Shown piece by piece: positions 27,511 to 35,117 of a stretch of DNA of 64,000 nucleotides. Position numbers and translations under genes: made by a program. Every line of letters starts with the position of its first letter. The stretch's first letter is position 1. Where the stretch lies: contig JBKDAM010000146.1 in NCBI GenBank assembly GCA_046316495.1, positions 1 through 64,000 of the forward strand, given 5' to 3'. The notes under the pieces are model-generated. The model was not told the origin of the DNA, ran no database searches, and worked only from the letters and a program-made list of their open reading frames with translations. Source of the DNA: M3007 sp046316495 (GTDB lineage: Bacteria > Bacteroidota > Bacteroidia > Chitinophagales > Saprospiraceae).

Positions 27511-28830
27511 TTATTGTGCAGCAGCCCTCTCTTTGATATACTCTTGTAACCAAGCCGTTGTCACTGATTTAGGACGCTCTAATGGTAGACCTAAAGCTCT
27601 TGACCAACATTGCGCGGCCAGTACACCCAATGCACGGCTCACTCCAAAAATAACCGTGTAATAGTTGTACTCATTCATCCCATAATGCAACAAAAGTGCA
27701 CCACTATGCGCATCAACGTTCGGCCACGGGTTTTTAACCTTGCCTAAGCTGGACAAAATGGGTGGAACCACGTCAAATATTTTCCAAACAATATTAACCA
27801 AGTCATTCTCAGCCGCATTCGCAGACGCAAAAGCGCGCTGTGCGGTAAAACGAGGATCCGGTTTACGCAACACCGCATGACCATACCCAGGAATCACCCT
27901 ACCACTTGCCAAAGTATCTTTAACATAGTCAGCGATTTGCTCATGTGTAGGCTTAGAGGTGCCTAGTGTATCAACCATCTTCTGAATCCAACGAATGACC
28001 TCCTGATTTGCAAGTCCATGCAGAGGACCTGCAAGGGCATTCATAGAAGCACTTAACGACAGATAGGGATCGCTAAGCGTAGAACCAACTAGATGGCATG
28101 TATGAGCAGAAGCATTTCCACCCTCATGATCGGCATGAATGGTCAAAAATAATCTCATGTACTCCTTGAAGCCTTCTTCCTTAAAACCAAGCATGTGCGC
28201 AAAGTTCCCACCCCAATCCAACGTAATATCAGGCAACGTTTGCTCTCCATTCCGGTAAATTCGGTTATATATGTAGGCGGCTACCCTTGGAAGCCGAGCA
28301 ATCAAATTCATAGTGTCCTCATACGTAGCATCCCAATACTCCGACTTGTTGAAGCCAGAAGCATAACGCTCTGCAAAAACACTGGTATTTTGCATAGAAA
28401 GTATACCAACCGAAAACTGTGTCATCGGATGGGTTTCTACCGGCAACGCCTCAATCGCACGGAAGACGCTATCTGGCACTTGAGAGCGCTTGACCCAAGC
28501 ATCAGTCAACCACTTTACCTCCTCTTCCGTTGGAATATTACCAGTTAACATTAACCAAAACAAGCCCTCTGGAAGAGGCTCCTTGCCATTTGGTGCGGTA
28601 GGAAGCTTCTCTTTTAACTCCGGTATTGAAAAACCTCGAAACCGAATACCTTCCTCTGCATCTAATAAAGATGGTTCCCAAAGCATAGAGGTAATATCCC
28701 GCATTCCCCCTACTATCTGATCAACAGTAACTTCATCCACTTGTAGCGAACCATGCTCTTTGAGCATTTCTTTCATCTCTTTGGCATGAGCCTGCGCCTT
28801 TTCGAAAAATAATTGTTTAAGCGTATCCAT
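27511..28830 (-). CDS. gltA: Citrate synthase, eukaryote-like type
   Basis: A 439-residue citrate synthase condensing acetyl-CoA and oxaloacetate. The sequence follows the mitochondrial-type pattern: EEGIRFRGFSIPE near the N-terminus, HADHEGGNASAH, the GYGHAVLRKPDPRF motif with the active-site histidine, and NVDAHSGALL with the catalytic aspartate. Length and the absence of the N-terminal extension of NADH-sensitive hexameric enzymes fit the dimeric class. The ATG at 28830 starts with a charged amphipathic helix usual for the family. No other TCA gene is adjacent. Confidence 0.95.
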   Translation of the reverse strand: MDTLKQLFFEKAQAHAKEMKEMLKEHGSLQVDEVTVDQIVGGMRDITSMLWEPSLLDAEEGIRFRGFSIPELKEKLPTAPNGKEPLPEGLFWLMLTGNIPTEEEVKWLTDAWVKRSQVPDSVFRAIEALPVETHPMTQFSVGILSMQNTSVFAERYASGFNKSEYWDATYEDTMNLIARLPRVAAYIYNRIYRNGEQTLPDITLDWGGNFAHMLGFKEEGFKEYMRLFLTIHADHEGGNASAHTCHLVGSTLSDPYLSLSASMNALAGPLHGLANQEVIRWIQKMVDTLGTSKPTHEQIADYVKDTLASGRVIPGYGHAVLRKPDPRFTAQRAFASANAAENDLVNIVWKIFDVVPPILSSLGKVKNPWPNVDAHSGALLLHYGMNEYNYYTVIFGVSRALGVLAAQCWSRALGLPLERPKSVTTAWLQEYIKERAAAQ

Positions 28831-29102
28831 ATTTGACTAGGTCACGAAATAGTATATGTATTTATTAATGTGGTGTAAAAACGCGAAAGCGAAGCGACCA
28901 ACAGAGGCCACTTCGCTTTCGTTGTACTATTATTTGAAAAAACTTCGCCCCTGTCCAATCAACAACATCCTACAGAAAAAGTTCTAAATTGATTGTTCTT
29001 GTGAAAAGACAACGCGTATCATATACGAAGCCTTGGAGCGCAGGTCAATATCAAGTTGAAAGGCTAAAGTGATGGCCCAGAATGTTGAGTACGGCAGTAA
29101 GC
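28831..29102. other. Gap holding a long 3' region of the PUR-family gene
   Basis: 272 bp between citrate synthase and the PUR-family gene. No ORF longer than about 12 codons was judged real. A short palindrome CGTATCATATACG lies near 29018-29030. A strong minus-strand terminator occupies 28876-28921, so the 180 bp between the PUR-family stop and that hairpin are probably transcribed. Confidence 0.5.
28876..28921 (-). terminator. Terminator downstream of the PUR-family gene
   Basis: Perfect arms CGAAAGCGAAG (28884-28894) and CTTCGCTTTCG (28911-28921). On the minus strand they are followed by CGTTTTTAC. It lies 180 bp beyond the PUR-family stop and about 50 bp before the citrate synthase ATG. 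Confidence 0.8.
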
Positions 29103-29786
29103 TTACCAGGAAACATCCTCATCATCCCCTTTTGACTTGTTCGCTGGACGATCATCCAACTCCTCATCAAAAGAATCATCACCGGACCCCTCCATATCAA
29201 CTGACTCACCATCTTCGTAGTCATCTTCCTCCAAACGATTTTGCGCCTCCCACTCTGCCTGACGGCGATCAAACTCCTCATAGTCAAAGTCAGGCATTAA
29301 CTCCGTTTTGACATGATCAACAACCTCATTCAAGGAGCTGACAAAGCGATTGAAATCTTCTTTATAAAGAAATATCTTGTGACGCTTGTATCCAAAGCCA
29401 TCCTCACGACGGGTACTTTCCGTTATTGTGATGAAAAAGTCCTCCCCACGTGTTTTCCTTACATCTAAGAAATACGTACGTCGCTTACCTGCACGTACCT
29501 TTTTGGAAAATACGCTTTCTTCGGTGTCCCCTCCGCGATCATTGCGATCACGGTCAAATCCACCGCGCTCACCATAACGAGGACGATCGCCACCACGATC
29601 GCTTCCAAAACGGCGGCCTCCACCGCTGCGGTCATTGCGATCACCATAACGAGGGCGATCACTGTAACGTGAACGGTCACCACCACGGTCGCTGTAACGC
29701 GGGCGATCACCTCCACGGTCATTGTTTTCTCCGCGGTCATTGTTTAGATCATCACGATCTCCCCGTCTAAATTTCCCGAATTCCAC
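29103..29786 (-). CDS. PUR-alpha family DNA/RNA-binding protein (DUF3276)
   Basis: A 227-residue protein in three parts. Residues about 8-72 are a low-complexity, Arg/Asp/Gly-rich region built from repeats such as RYSDRGGDR and RYGDRNDR. Residues about 75-165 are the DUF3276/PUR domain (SKKVRAGKRRTYFLDVRKT and KRHKIFLYKEDFNRF), a whirly-like nucleic-acid-binding fold. The tail is strongly acidic (EEDDYEDGE, DDSFDEELDD). The start is a GTG at 29786; an in-frame TAA five codons upstream excludes a longer protein. The role is probably RNA or single-strand DNA binding; the target is unknown. Confidence 0.88.
   Translation of the reverse strand: MEFGKFRRGDRDDLNNDRGENNDRGGDRPRYSDRGGDRSRYSDRPRYGDRNDRSGGGRRFGSDRGGDRPRYGERGGFDRDRNDRGGDTEESVFSKKVRAGKRRTYFLDVRKTRGEDFFITITESTRREDGFGYKRHKIFLYKEDFNRFVSSLNEVVDHVKTELMPDFDYEEFDRRQAEWEAQNRLEEDDYEDGESVDMEGSGDDSFDEELDDRPANKSKGDDEDVSW
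29530..29765 (-). repeat. Imperfect tandem repeats coding RGG/RYxDR units
   Basis: A set of similar stretches around CGATCACCACCACGGTC-like units (read on +) codes for the Arg/Asp/Gly-rich N-terminus of the PUR-family protein. Units vary in length by whole codons, so the frame is kept. Confidence 0.75.
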
Positions 29787-29831
29787 TGTTGCTGAATTTT
29801 AGTGAAAAAATAATTGAACTATTAATTGGGA

Positions 29832-29839
29832 CAAAGGTA
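29832..29839 (-). promoter_or_regulatory. Bacteroidetes -7 box (TACCTTTG) for the PUR-family gene
   Basis: TACCTTTG on the minus strand ends 46 bp before the GTG at 29786, predicting a leader of about 40 nt. Confidence 0.5.
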
Positions 29840-29961
29840 TATTTTTCAATAACAGTGTGTGCTATCTTTGAAAAAAACCTTTGCAAATTTTGAAAAAAAT
29901 ATAAAAAAACATCTGCAAGACTGTGCCCAGGCACCTAAATGAACCCCAAATAAACCAATCA

Positions 29962-30978
29962 TTACTTCTTATCTGCAAAATAAATCACCCTCGTCAACCA
30001 TTTGGCTGTATCCGGCTCACTATCCGGACCTACTACATACTCCTCAATAGCAGGCGGTACAATCTTTAACCCGTTTTCAAGGCAATAGACATCCATAGCA
30101 GCATGAGCAGTTCCTACTCCCTCATAGCCCCCTAGGTAATCAATCATATAAGCCTTCCTCCCTCCAAGCTTATAGGTCGCCAATCCTGAAGTCGTAGTAG
30201 TTGCATCGACTGGAAATGCCGCCATAAAGTCAGACTTTCCTCCTTCCCAACTCCAATAAAGAGCCGTTGCAGGACCAGCAGGACTACCTCCAGCTTTTGA
30301 TAAAAGACCAACTGTCTTTTGCAAACCGGCAGAATAGGCTTTCCCTATTTGAGCGGTATCAACTGTCTGGCGAACGCCCGCATAAATTCGCTCCGCCCAT
30401 GCTTCTTCCTCCTTCACCTCAAACCCAAGGTATTTACGGTGAGCACGTTCTTCTAAAATCCGCTCAAGGTTCTCTAAACCCATTACAAAATCCTTTCCCA
30501 GGGCAGCATCAATGTCAGTAAGCATCATTAACCCATTCAATGGAAACGGAGCCTTCCAATCATATACCCATGAAACTTTTGTTAAGCCCTCTTCCAATGT
30601 GAAATCAAACCGGGTTTCTGAACTACTCTTAAAAGGACGAATAAATTCTGTCTTCAATATAATTTGATCCTCCTTCAGGGCTGTGATCGTCTGGCTGCCT
30701 TCCCCAGCCTTGTCATTTCCCTTCCATTGGTAAGAGGCGCCTACTTCGCCATCTACCCCCGTAACACTTATCTGCATACCAGGATCTAAGGCGGTCCAAG
30801 GAGACCATTCCTTGAAGTTTTCCAAATGCCGAACATAATCAACAACCATTGAACGAGGTGCATCTATGGAGATACTACGAACAACGCGATAATCTTTTTT
30901 GCCAAAAAGGCCTAGCGCAATCACCACAACCAGAATGGTCAACGCCGCGTACAAGAGAAATTTTAAAAATTTTACCAT
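29962..30978 (-). CDS. SRPBCC-domain and effector-binding (GyrI-like) domain protein
   Basis: A 338-residue protein. An N-terminal membrane helix (about 5-25) is followed by an SRPBCC/polyketide-cyclase-like domain (about 30-175: SISIDAPRSMVVDYVRHLENFKEWSPW is its first helix). The C-terminal part (about 215-337) resembles GyrI-like/AraC effector-binding domains, with the GGYEGVGTAHAAMDVY and IEEYVVGPDSEPDTAKWLTRV segments. This combination is frequent in Bacteroidota but its ligand is unknown. It is divergent from murA. Confidence 0.8.
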   Translation of the reverse strand: MVKFLKFLLYAALTILVVVIALGLFGKKDYRVVRSISIDAPRSMVVDYVRHLENFKEWSPWTALDPGMQISVTGVDGEVGASYQWKGNDKAGEGSQTITALKEDQIILKTEFIRPFKSSSETRFDFTLEEGLTKVSWVYDWKAPFPLNGLMMLTDIDAALGKDFVMGLENLERILEERAHRKYLGFEVKEEEAWAERIYAGVRQTVDTAQIGKAYSAGLQKTVGLLSKAGGSPAGPATALYWSWEGGKSDFMAAFPVDATTTTSGLATYKLGGRKAYMIDYLGGYEGVGTAHAAMDVYCLENGLKIVPPAIEEYVVGPDSEPDTAKWLTRVIYFADKK

Positions 30979-31060
30979 GAGTTATTGGTTTAATCAAGTG
31001 CAAATTTTCAAAACAAAATCCTAAACTAACTACCTTCGCCCTGTTTTTTAAATTATAAAA

Positions 31061-32377
31061 ATGCAGACAGATACTTTTGTCGTTACTGGTGGACGCTCCC
31101 TTTCTGGTGAGTTGCAACCACAAGGTGCTAAAAATGAAGCCCTTCAGATTATTTCAGCGGTTCTCTTAACAGATGAAGTAGTAACCATATCGAATATCCC
31201 AGATATTATCGATGTGAACAAACTAATCGATTTGCTACGTGGACTCGGGGTGACCGTAGACCGAATCACTCCAGATACTTATCGATTTTGCGCAGCAACC
31301 GTCGATGTCGCCTACATGCGCTCCGACGCATTTATGCGAGAAGCACAAAAACTACGAGGATCCGTAATGCTCATTGGTCCAATGCTCGCCCGCTATGGGA
31401 AAGCCGCATTACCTAAGCCGGGTGGTGACAAAATTGGACGCAGACGCTTGGACACCCACTTCCTGGGCTTCCAAAAGCTCGGTGCCGAATTCAAATACGA
31501 TGAAGAAAAAGATATTTACTTTGTCGAACAACCCGCTTCAGGTCTAAAGGGTACTTTTATCCACTTGGATGAAATATCCGTTACCGGTACCGCCAACGTA
31601 CTAATGGCCGCCGTGCTTGCTAAGGGAACAACTACCATATACAACGCAGCATGTGAACCCTATCTCCAACAACTTTGTAAAATGCTGGTAAGAATGGGGG
31701 CAAAAATTGAGGGAATCGGATCGAATCTGCTCCATATCCACGGAGTTCAACACCTCGGAGGAACCGATCATCGTTGCCTTCCCGATATGATCGAAATTGG
31801 CTCATTTATTGGCTTGGCGGCAATGACCCAAGGGGACATCACCATAAAAAATGCCGCTGTCGATCAACTAGGAATCATTCCTTATACCTTCGAACGACTG
31901 GGCATACAACTTCATATTAAGGGTGACGACATTCATATCCCCTCTCAAGAACACTATGAAATCCAAACATTCATAGACGGCTCTATCATGACAATCTATG
32001 ATGCCCCCTGGCCTGGATTCACGCCAGACTTGATGTCAATTATATTAGTAACCGCTACCCAAGCCCGCGGAAGCGTTCTAATCCATCAAAAAATGTTCGA
32101 AAGCCGCCTGTTTTTTGTAGATAAACTCATCGATATGGGCGCCCAAATCATTCTATGTGATCCCCACAGAGCCACCGTTATTGGCCTTGATAGAAGATAT
32201 GCCTTACGCGGTATAGAAATGACCTCGCCAGATATTCGAGCAGGCCAAGCCCTTTTAATAGCTGCATTATCAGCAAAAGGAGAAAGCCGTATCCATAATA
32301 TCCACCAAATCGATCGCGGATACCAGCATATTGATACCCGATTAAATGCAATTGGTGCCAAAATAGAGCGCTTGTAA
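31061..32377 (+). CDS. murA: UDP-N-acetylglucosamine 1-carboxyvinyltransferase
   Basis: A 438-residue MurA that transfers enolpyruvate from PEP to UDP-GlcNAc, the first committed step of peptidoglycan synthesis. GAKNEALQI (with the catalytic Lys) near residue 23 and the loop LPKPGGDKIGRRRLDTH are clear. In that loop the residue that is Cys in Escherichia coli (Cys115) is Asp123 here. Asp at this site is known to keep activity and give fosfomycin resistance in other bacteria. cdsA follows 3 bp after the stop. Confidence 0.96.
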   Translation: MQTDTFVVTGGRSLSGELQPQGAKNEALQIISAVLLTDEVVTISNIPDIIDVNKLIDLLRGLGVTVDRITPDTYRFCAATVDVAYMRSDAFMREAQKLRGSVMLIGPMLARYGKAALPKPGGDKIGRRRLDTHFLGFQKLGAEFKYDEEKDIYFVEQPASGLKGTFIHLDEISVTGTANVLMAAVLAKGTTTIYNAACEPYLQQLCKMLVRMGAKIEGIGSNLLHIHGVQHLGGTDHRCLPDMIEIGSFIGLAAMTQGDITIKNAAVDQLGIIPYTFERLGIQLHIKGDDIHIPSQEHYEIQTFIDGSIMTIYDAPWPGFTPDLMSIILVTATQARGSVLIHQKMFESRLFFVDKLIDMGAQIILCDPHRATVIGLDRRYALRGIEMTSPDIRAGQALLIAALSAKGESRIHNIHQIDRGYQHIDTRLNAIGAKIERL

Positions 32378-32380
32378 TAT

Positions 32381-33205
32381 ATGAAGGAAAGAGCTATTTC
32401 TGCCATTCTCTTCACCGTTATAATGTTAGCAGGCGTTTTTGGGGGAGCATTGCCATTTACCTGCTTATTTCTCTTAATAGCTGGGGGGAGCGCCTGGGAG
32501 TTATTGAAAATGCTAGCAGACAAAGATACCAACTATGCATTAGGACGTAGGTTGGTCGGAGCATTTCTTGGCGTGTGGCCATTACTGCTCTTTTTATTTC
32601 ACTCAAAAAGCTCCTCCTCTACAATTGATGGACCACTTTTATGGGCACTTTTCCTCCTGCCTATCTTTATGCTACTGCTCACCGAGCTTTTTTTGCAGGC
32701 AGCAAAACCATTCCAACAGGTAGGCAACTACCTACTGGCTCTCATTTATATAGGAATACCTTTCGCACTACTTGCCGATATCGCCTCTCCTGATCAACAT
32801 TATTCCGCCTGGAGGGTATTTGGACTACTTCTACTCAACTGGATGAATGATACCTTTGCGTATCTTACCGGATACTTTATTGGTAAAACACCATTTTTTC
32901 CCAGAATTTCACCTAAAAAAACATGGGAGGGAACTATCGGAGGTATCGTTTTTACCTTTCTATTTGCATGGGCATTATCTAACTGGATCAGCTGCTATTC
33001 CGTTCCTCAGTGGCTCGCCATCGCAACTGTAGTGGCTATCTTTGGTACACTAGGCGACTTAGTAGAATCAATGCTCAAAAGAAGCGTGGGTGTTAAGGAC
33101 TCTGGAGCCATACTTCCTGGACATGGGGGATTTCTGGATAGATTCGACTCCCTAATCGTTTTAACTCCCTTCGTGTGGCTAGTACTTCAATTACTTAATC
33201 GCTGA
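32381..33205 (+). CDS. cdsA: Phosphatidate cytidylyltransferase
   Basis: A 274-residue integral membrane enzyme making CDP-diacylglycerol from phosphatidate and CTP, the branch point of phospholipid synthesis. About seven to eight membrane segments are visible. The family signature is intact near the C-terminus: LGDLVESMLKRSVGVKDSG followed by PGHGGFLDRFDS with the metal-binding aspartates. It starts 3 bp after murA, so the two are almost certainly cotranscribed. No terminator is evident before the downstream tRNA promoter. Confidence 0.95.
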   Translation: MKERAISAILFTVIMLAGVFGGALPFTCLFLLIAGGSAWELLKMLADKDTNYALGRRLVGAFLGVWPLLLFLFHSKSSSSTIDGPLLWALFLLPIFMLLLTELFLQAAKPFQQVGNYLLALIYIGIPFALLADIASPDQHYSAWRVFGLLLLNWMNDTFAYLTGYFIGKTPFFPRISPKKTWEGTIGGIVFTFLFAWALSNWISCYSVPQWLAIATVVAIFGTLGDLVESMLKRSVGVKDSGAILPGHGGFLDRFDSLIVLTPFVWLVLQLLNR

Positions 33206-33239
33206 TAATAAAATAATAAGAAAATTTTCTCCTCAATAC

Positions 33240-33271
33240 TTGGCAATCCAAAACTCTTGTATGTATATTTG
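33240..33271 (+). promoter_or_regulatory. Promoter for the first tRNA-Val: TTG-N21-TATATTTG
   Basis: TTG at 33240-33242 and TATATTTG at 33264-33271, 21 bp apart, fit the Bacteroidetes consensus. The tRNA starts 22 bp later. Confidence 0.7.
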
Positions 33272-33292
33272 CACCCGCTTAATAAAAGCAAG

Positions 33293-33367
33293 GGGCGCAT
33301 AGCTCAGCTGGTTCAGAGCATCTGCCTTACAAGCAGAGGGTCGGAGGTTCGAATCCTTCTGCGCCCA
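33293..33367 (+). tRNA. tRNA-Val (anticodon TAC), first copy
   Basis: A 75-nt cloverleaf with acceptor arms GGGCGCA/TGCGCCC and discriminator A at 33367. Anticodon stem TCTGC/GCAGA with loop CTTACAA, anticodon TAC at 33328-33330. T arm GGAGGTTCGAATCCT. CCA is not encoded. Confidence 0.97.
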
Positions 33368-33374
33368 CCCCTTT

Positions 33375-33404
33375 AAGGGCTCTCTCAATAAGAGTCCTTT
33401 TTTT
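33375..33404 (+). terminator. Terminator after the first tRNA-Val
   Basis: AAGGGCTCT (33375-33383) pairs with AGAGTCCTT (33391-33399) through one G-T wobble and is followed by a T run to 33404. Confidence 0.82.
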
Positions 33405-33476
33405 ATCGGATGACCTTTGTGGAATTTCGAAATTTCAAGATAAGCTTCTGCACAAAAAAAAATGTTTATCGCACCT

Positions 33477-33493
33477 GCAAGATTTAATCTTGC
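33477..33493. promoter_or_regulatory. Palindrome GCAAGATTTAATCTTGC upstream of the second tRNA-Val
   Basis: A perfect inverted repeat with a 3-bp centre, located 13 bp before the second tRNA-Val. It overlaps TAATCTTG, one base off TAnnTTTG, so this may be that tRNA's promoter or an operator on it. Function inferred from position only. Confidence 0.4.
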
Positions 33494-33505
33494 TTTTCAA
33501 TTTAA

Positions 33506-33580
33506 GGGCGCATAGCTCAGCTGGTTCAGAGCATCTGCCTTACAAGCAGAGGGTCGGAGGTTCGAATCCTTCTGCGCCCA
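33506..33580 (+). tRNA. tRNA-Val (anticodon TAC), second identical copy
   Basis: Identical over all 75 nt to the copy at 33293-33367, with the same anticodon TAC. It lies 138 bp downstream, beyond the first copy's terminator, and has its own terminator. Confidence 0.97.
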
Positions 33581-33586
33581 CACAAA

Positions 33587-33611
33587 GCCACCTCAACAAG
33601 GTGGCTTTTTT
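33587..33611 (+). terminator. Terminator after the second tRNA-Val
   Basis: Perfect arms GCCACCT (33587-33593) and AGGTGGC (33599-33605), followed by six T residues. Confidence 0.9.
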
Positions 33612-33752
33612 ATTGCGCCATTCATAACAATCAGTACCATCGCGCACTCAATCCCAATGTATGACTGCCAACCTTACTCTTTGTATAAAATATAAAAGGG
33701 GTATCCCAACATAAGCCACCAGATTATTAAACCGCAAAATCGAGAAATCACC

Positions 33753-33760
33753 TACCTTTG
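33753..33760 (+). promoter_or_regulatory. Bacteroidetes -7 box (TACCTTTG) for the HMG-CoA reductase gene
   Basis: A full TAnnTTTG match 20 bp before the ATG at 33780. Confidence 0.5.
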
Positions 33761-33779
33761 TAAGTCTTTTAACATTGCC

Positions 33780-35117
33780 ATGAATAAAACAATAAACGGC
33801 TTTTCTAAACTAACAAAAGCTCAAAAAATACAGTGGCTCTCCGAGCAGTTCGCCTCCTCTCCAGAGGAATTAACAGCAGTCCTGAACTCTTGGCAACACC
33901 CCAATGAAAGCCAACAGAAAATCTTAGACGGATTTACTGAAAACGCCGTTTCAAACTATCCACTTCCATACAGTATAGCACCAAACGTCTTGGTAAATGG
34001 AAAGACGTATGCAGTCCCAATGGTGATTGAGGAAAGTAGCGTCGTTGCAGCAGCATCAAGCGCAGCAAAATTCTGGCTGGATAAAGGCGGCTTTCACACC
34101 GAAGTGCTGGGAACATTAAAACTAGGCCAAGTACACTTTCGCTGGACAGGCGGCAGCAAAAAAATGCAGGCGTTGTTCCCCGAATTAAAACAGGTCCTAC
34201 TGGGGTCTTGCGAAGACCTGACCATCAACATGAGAAATAGGGGAGGGGGGGTCATTGATCTTGAATTAATCGATTTTTCCTCGCTTGAACCGAATTACTT
34301 CCAAATTCGAGCCTCTTTTGAAACCTGTGATAGCATGGGGGCTAACTTTATTAATTCCGTGCTCGAGCGATTCGGAGACACACTCGAATACTATTTCGAT
34401 ACTAAATCCGATCTGCCAGATGCAGAACGTGATGTAGAAGTAATCATGTGTATTCTCTCCAACTTCACCCCCAATTGCCTAGTACGTGCTTGGGTAGAAT
34501 GCCCCGTATCCGAACTAGAAGATCTTGCGCGACACGCAGGCCTACCTGGCCCAGAAGCAGTAGACAGGCTTTGCACAGCAGTAAGAATAGCCGAATTAGA
34601 CCCCTACAGGGCCACTACACACAATAAAGGAATCTTTAACGGCATTGATGCAGTCGTCCTAGCAACCGGAAACGATTTTAGAGCGATCGAAGCCTGTGGA
34701 CATACCTATGCCTCAAGAGACGGCCAATACAGAAGCCTGAGTAAAGCATGGGTGGAAGATGGAGTATTCAAAATGGAGCTTAAGCTACCACTTGCACTCG
34801 GAACCGTCGGAGGGCTGACAGCTCTCCATCCCATCGCAAAACAATCCCTCGAAATCCTTGGCAACCCCTCCGCACAAGAACTAATGCAAATTGTAGCAGC
34901 TGTTGGCCTAGCTCAGAATTTCGCAGCCGTTCGCTCCCTGGTTACAACAGGTATACAAAGTGGGCACATGAAAATGCACCTGACAAATATTCTAAACCAC
35001 CTAGGTGCTAATGAGGAGGAGGCAACAGCTGCACAAGCGCATTTCGCTAACAATACCGTAAGCTTTAGTGCTGTAAGAGGTTTCCTTCAACAATTTAAGG
35101 ACGGAGCATCTGAATAA
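33780..35117 (+). CDS. mvaA: Hydroxymethylglutaryl-CoA reductase, class II (bacterial type)
   Basis: A 445-residue reductase interconverting HMG-CoA and mevalonate. Family segments are clear: YAVPMVIEESSVVAAASSAAKFW (with the active-site Glu), ASFETCDSMGANFINSVLE and THNKGIFNGIDAVVLATGNDFRAIEA. The sequence has no membrane anchor, as expected for the class II soluble enzymes. In Bacteroidota this enzyme may serve mevalonate-pathway isoprenoid synthesis; no other pathway gene is in the window. Its last 23 bp overlap the end of hisS on the opposite strand. Confidence 0.92.
   Translation: MNKTINGFSKLTKAQKIQWLSEQFASSPEELTAVLNSWQHPNESQQKILDGFTENAVSNYPLPYSIAPNVLVNGKTYAVPMVIEESSVVAAASSAAKFWLDKGGFHTEVLGTLKLGQVHFRWTGGSKKMQALFPELKQVLLGSCEDLTINMRNRGGGVIDLELIDFSSLEPNYFQIRASFETCDSMGANFINSVLERFGDTLEYYFDTKSDLPDAERDVEVIMCILSNFTPNCLVRAWVECPVSELEDLARHAGLPGPEAVDRLCTAVRIAELDPYRATTHNKGIFNGIDAVVLATGNDFRAIEACGHTYASRDGQYRSLSKAWVEDGVFKMELKLPLALGTVGGLTALHPIAKQSLEILGNPSAQELMQIVAAVGLAQNFAAVRSLVTTGIQSGHMKMHLTNILNHLGANEEEATAAQAHFANNTVSFSAVRGFLQQFKDGASE

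Noticed and set aside
29530..29765. Possible CRISPR array (regular short repeats)
   Set aside because: Repeats differ by whole codons, lack unique spacers and encode the basic N-terminus of the PUR-family protein.
29450..29770. His-rich 106-codon plus-strand ORF
   Set aside because: It is the antisense of the repetitive PUR-family coding region; composition is an artefact of the Arg/Asp/Gly codons.
29863..29870. TATCTTTG box on the plus strand
   Set aside because: It points into the 3' end of the minus-strand SRPBCC gene and no plus-strand gene follows.
33293..33580. Repeated tRNA-Val as attachment site of an integrated element
   Set aside because: The copies are 138 bp apart with nothing but terminator and spacer in between; no integrase gene is present.
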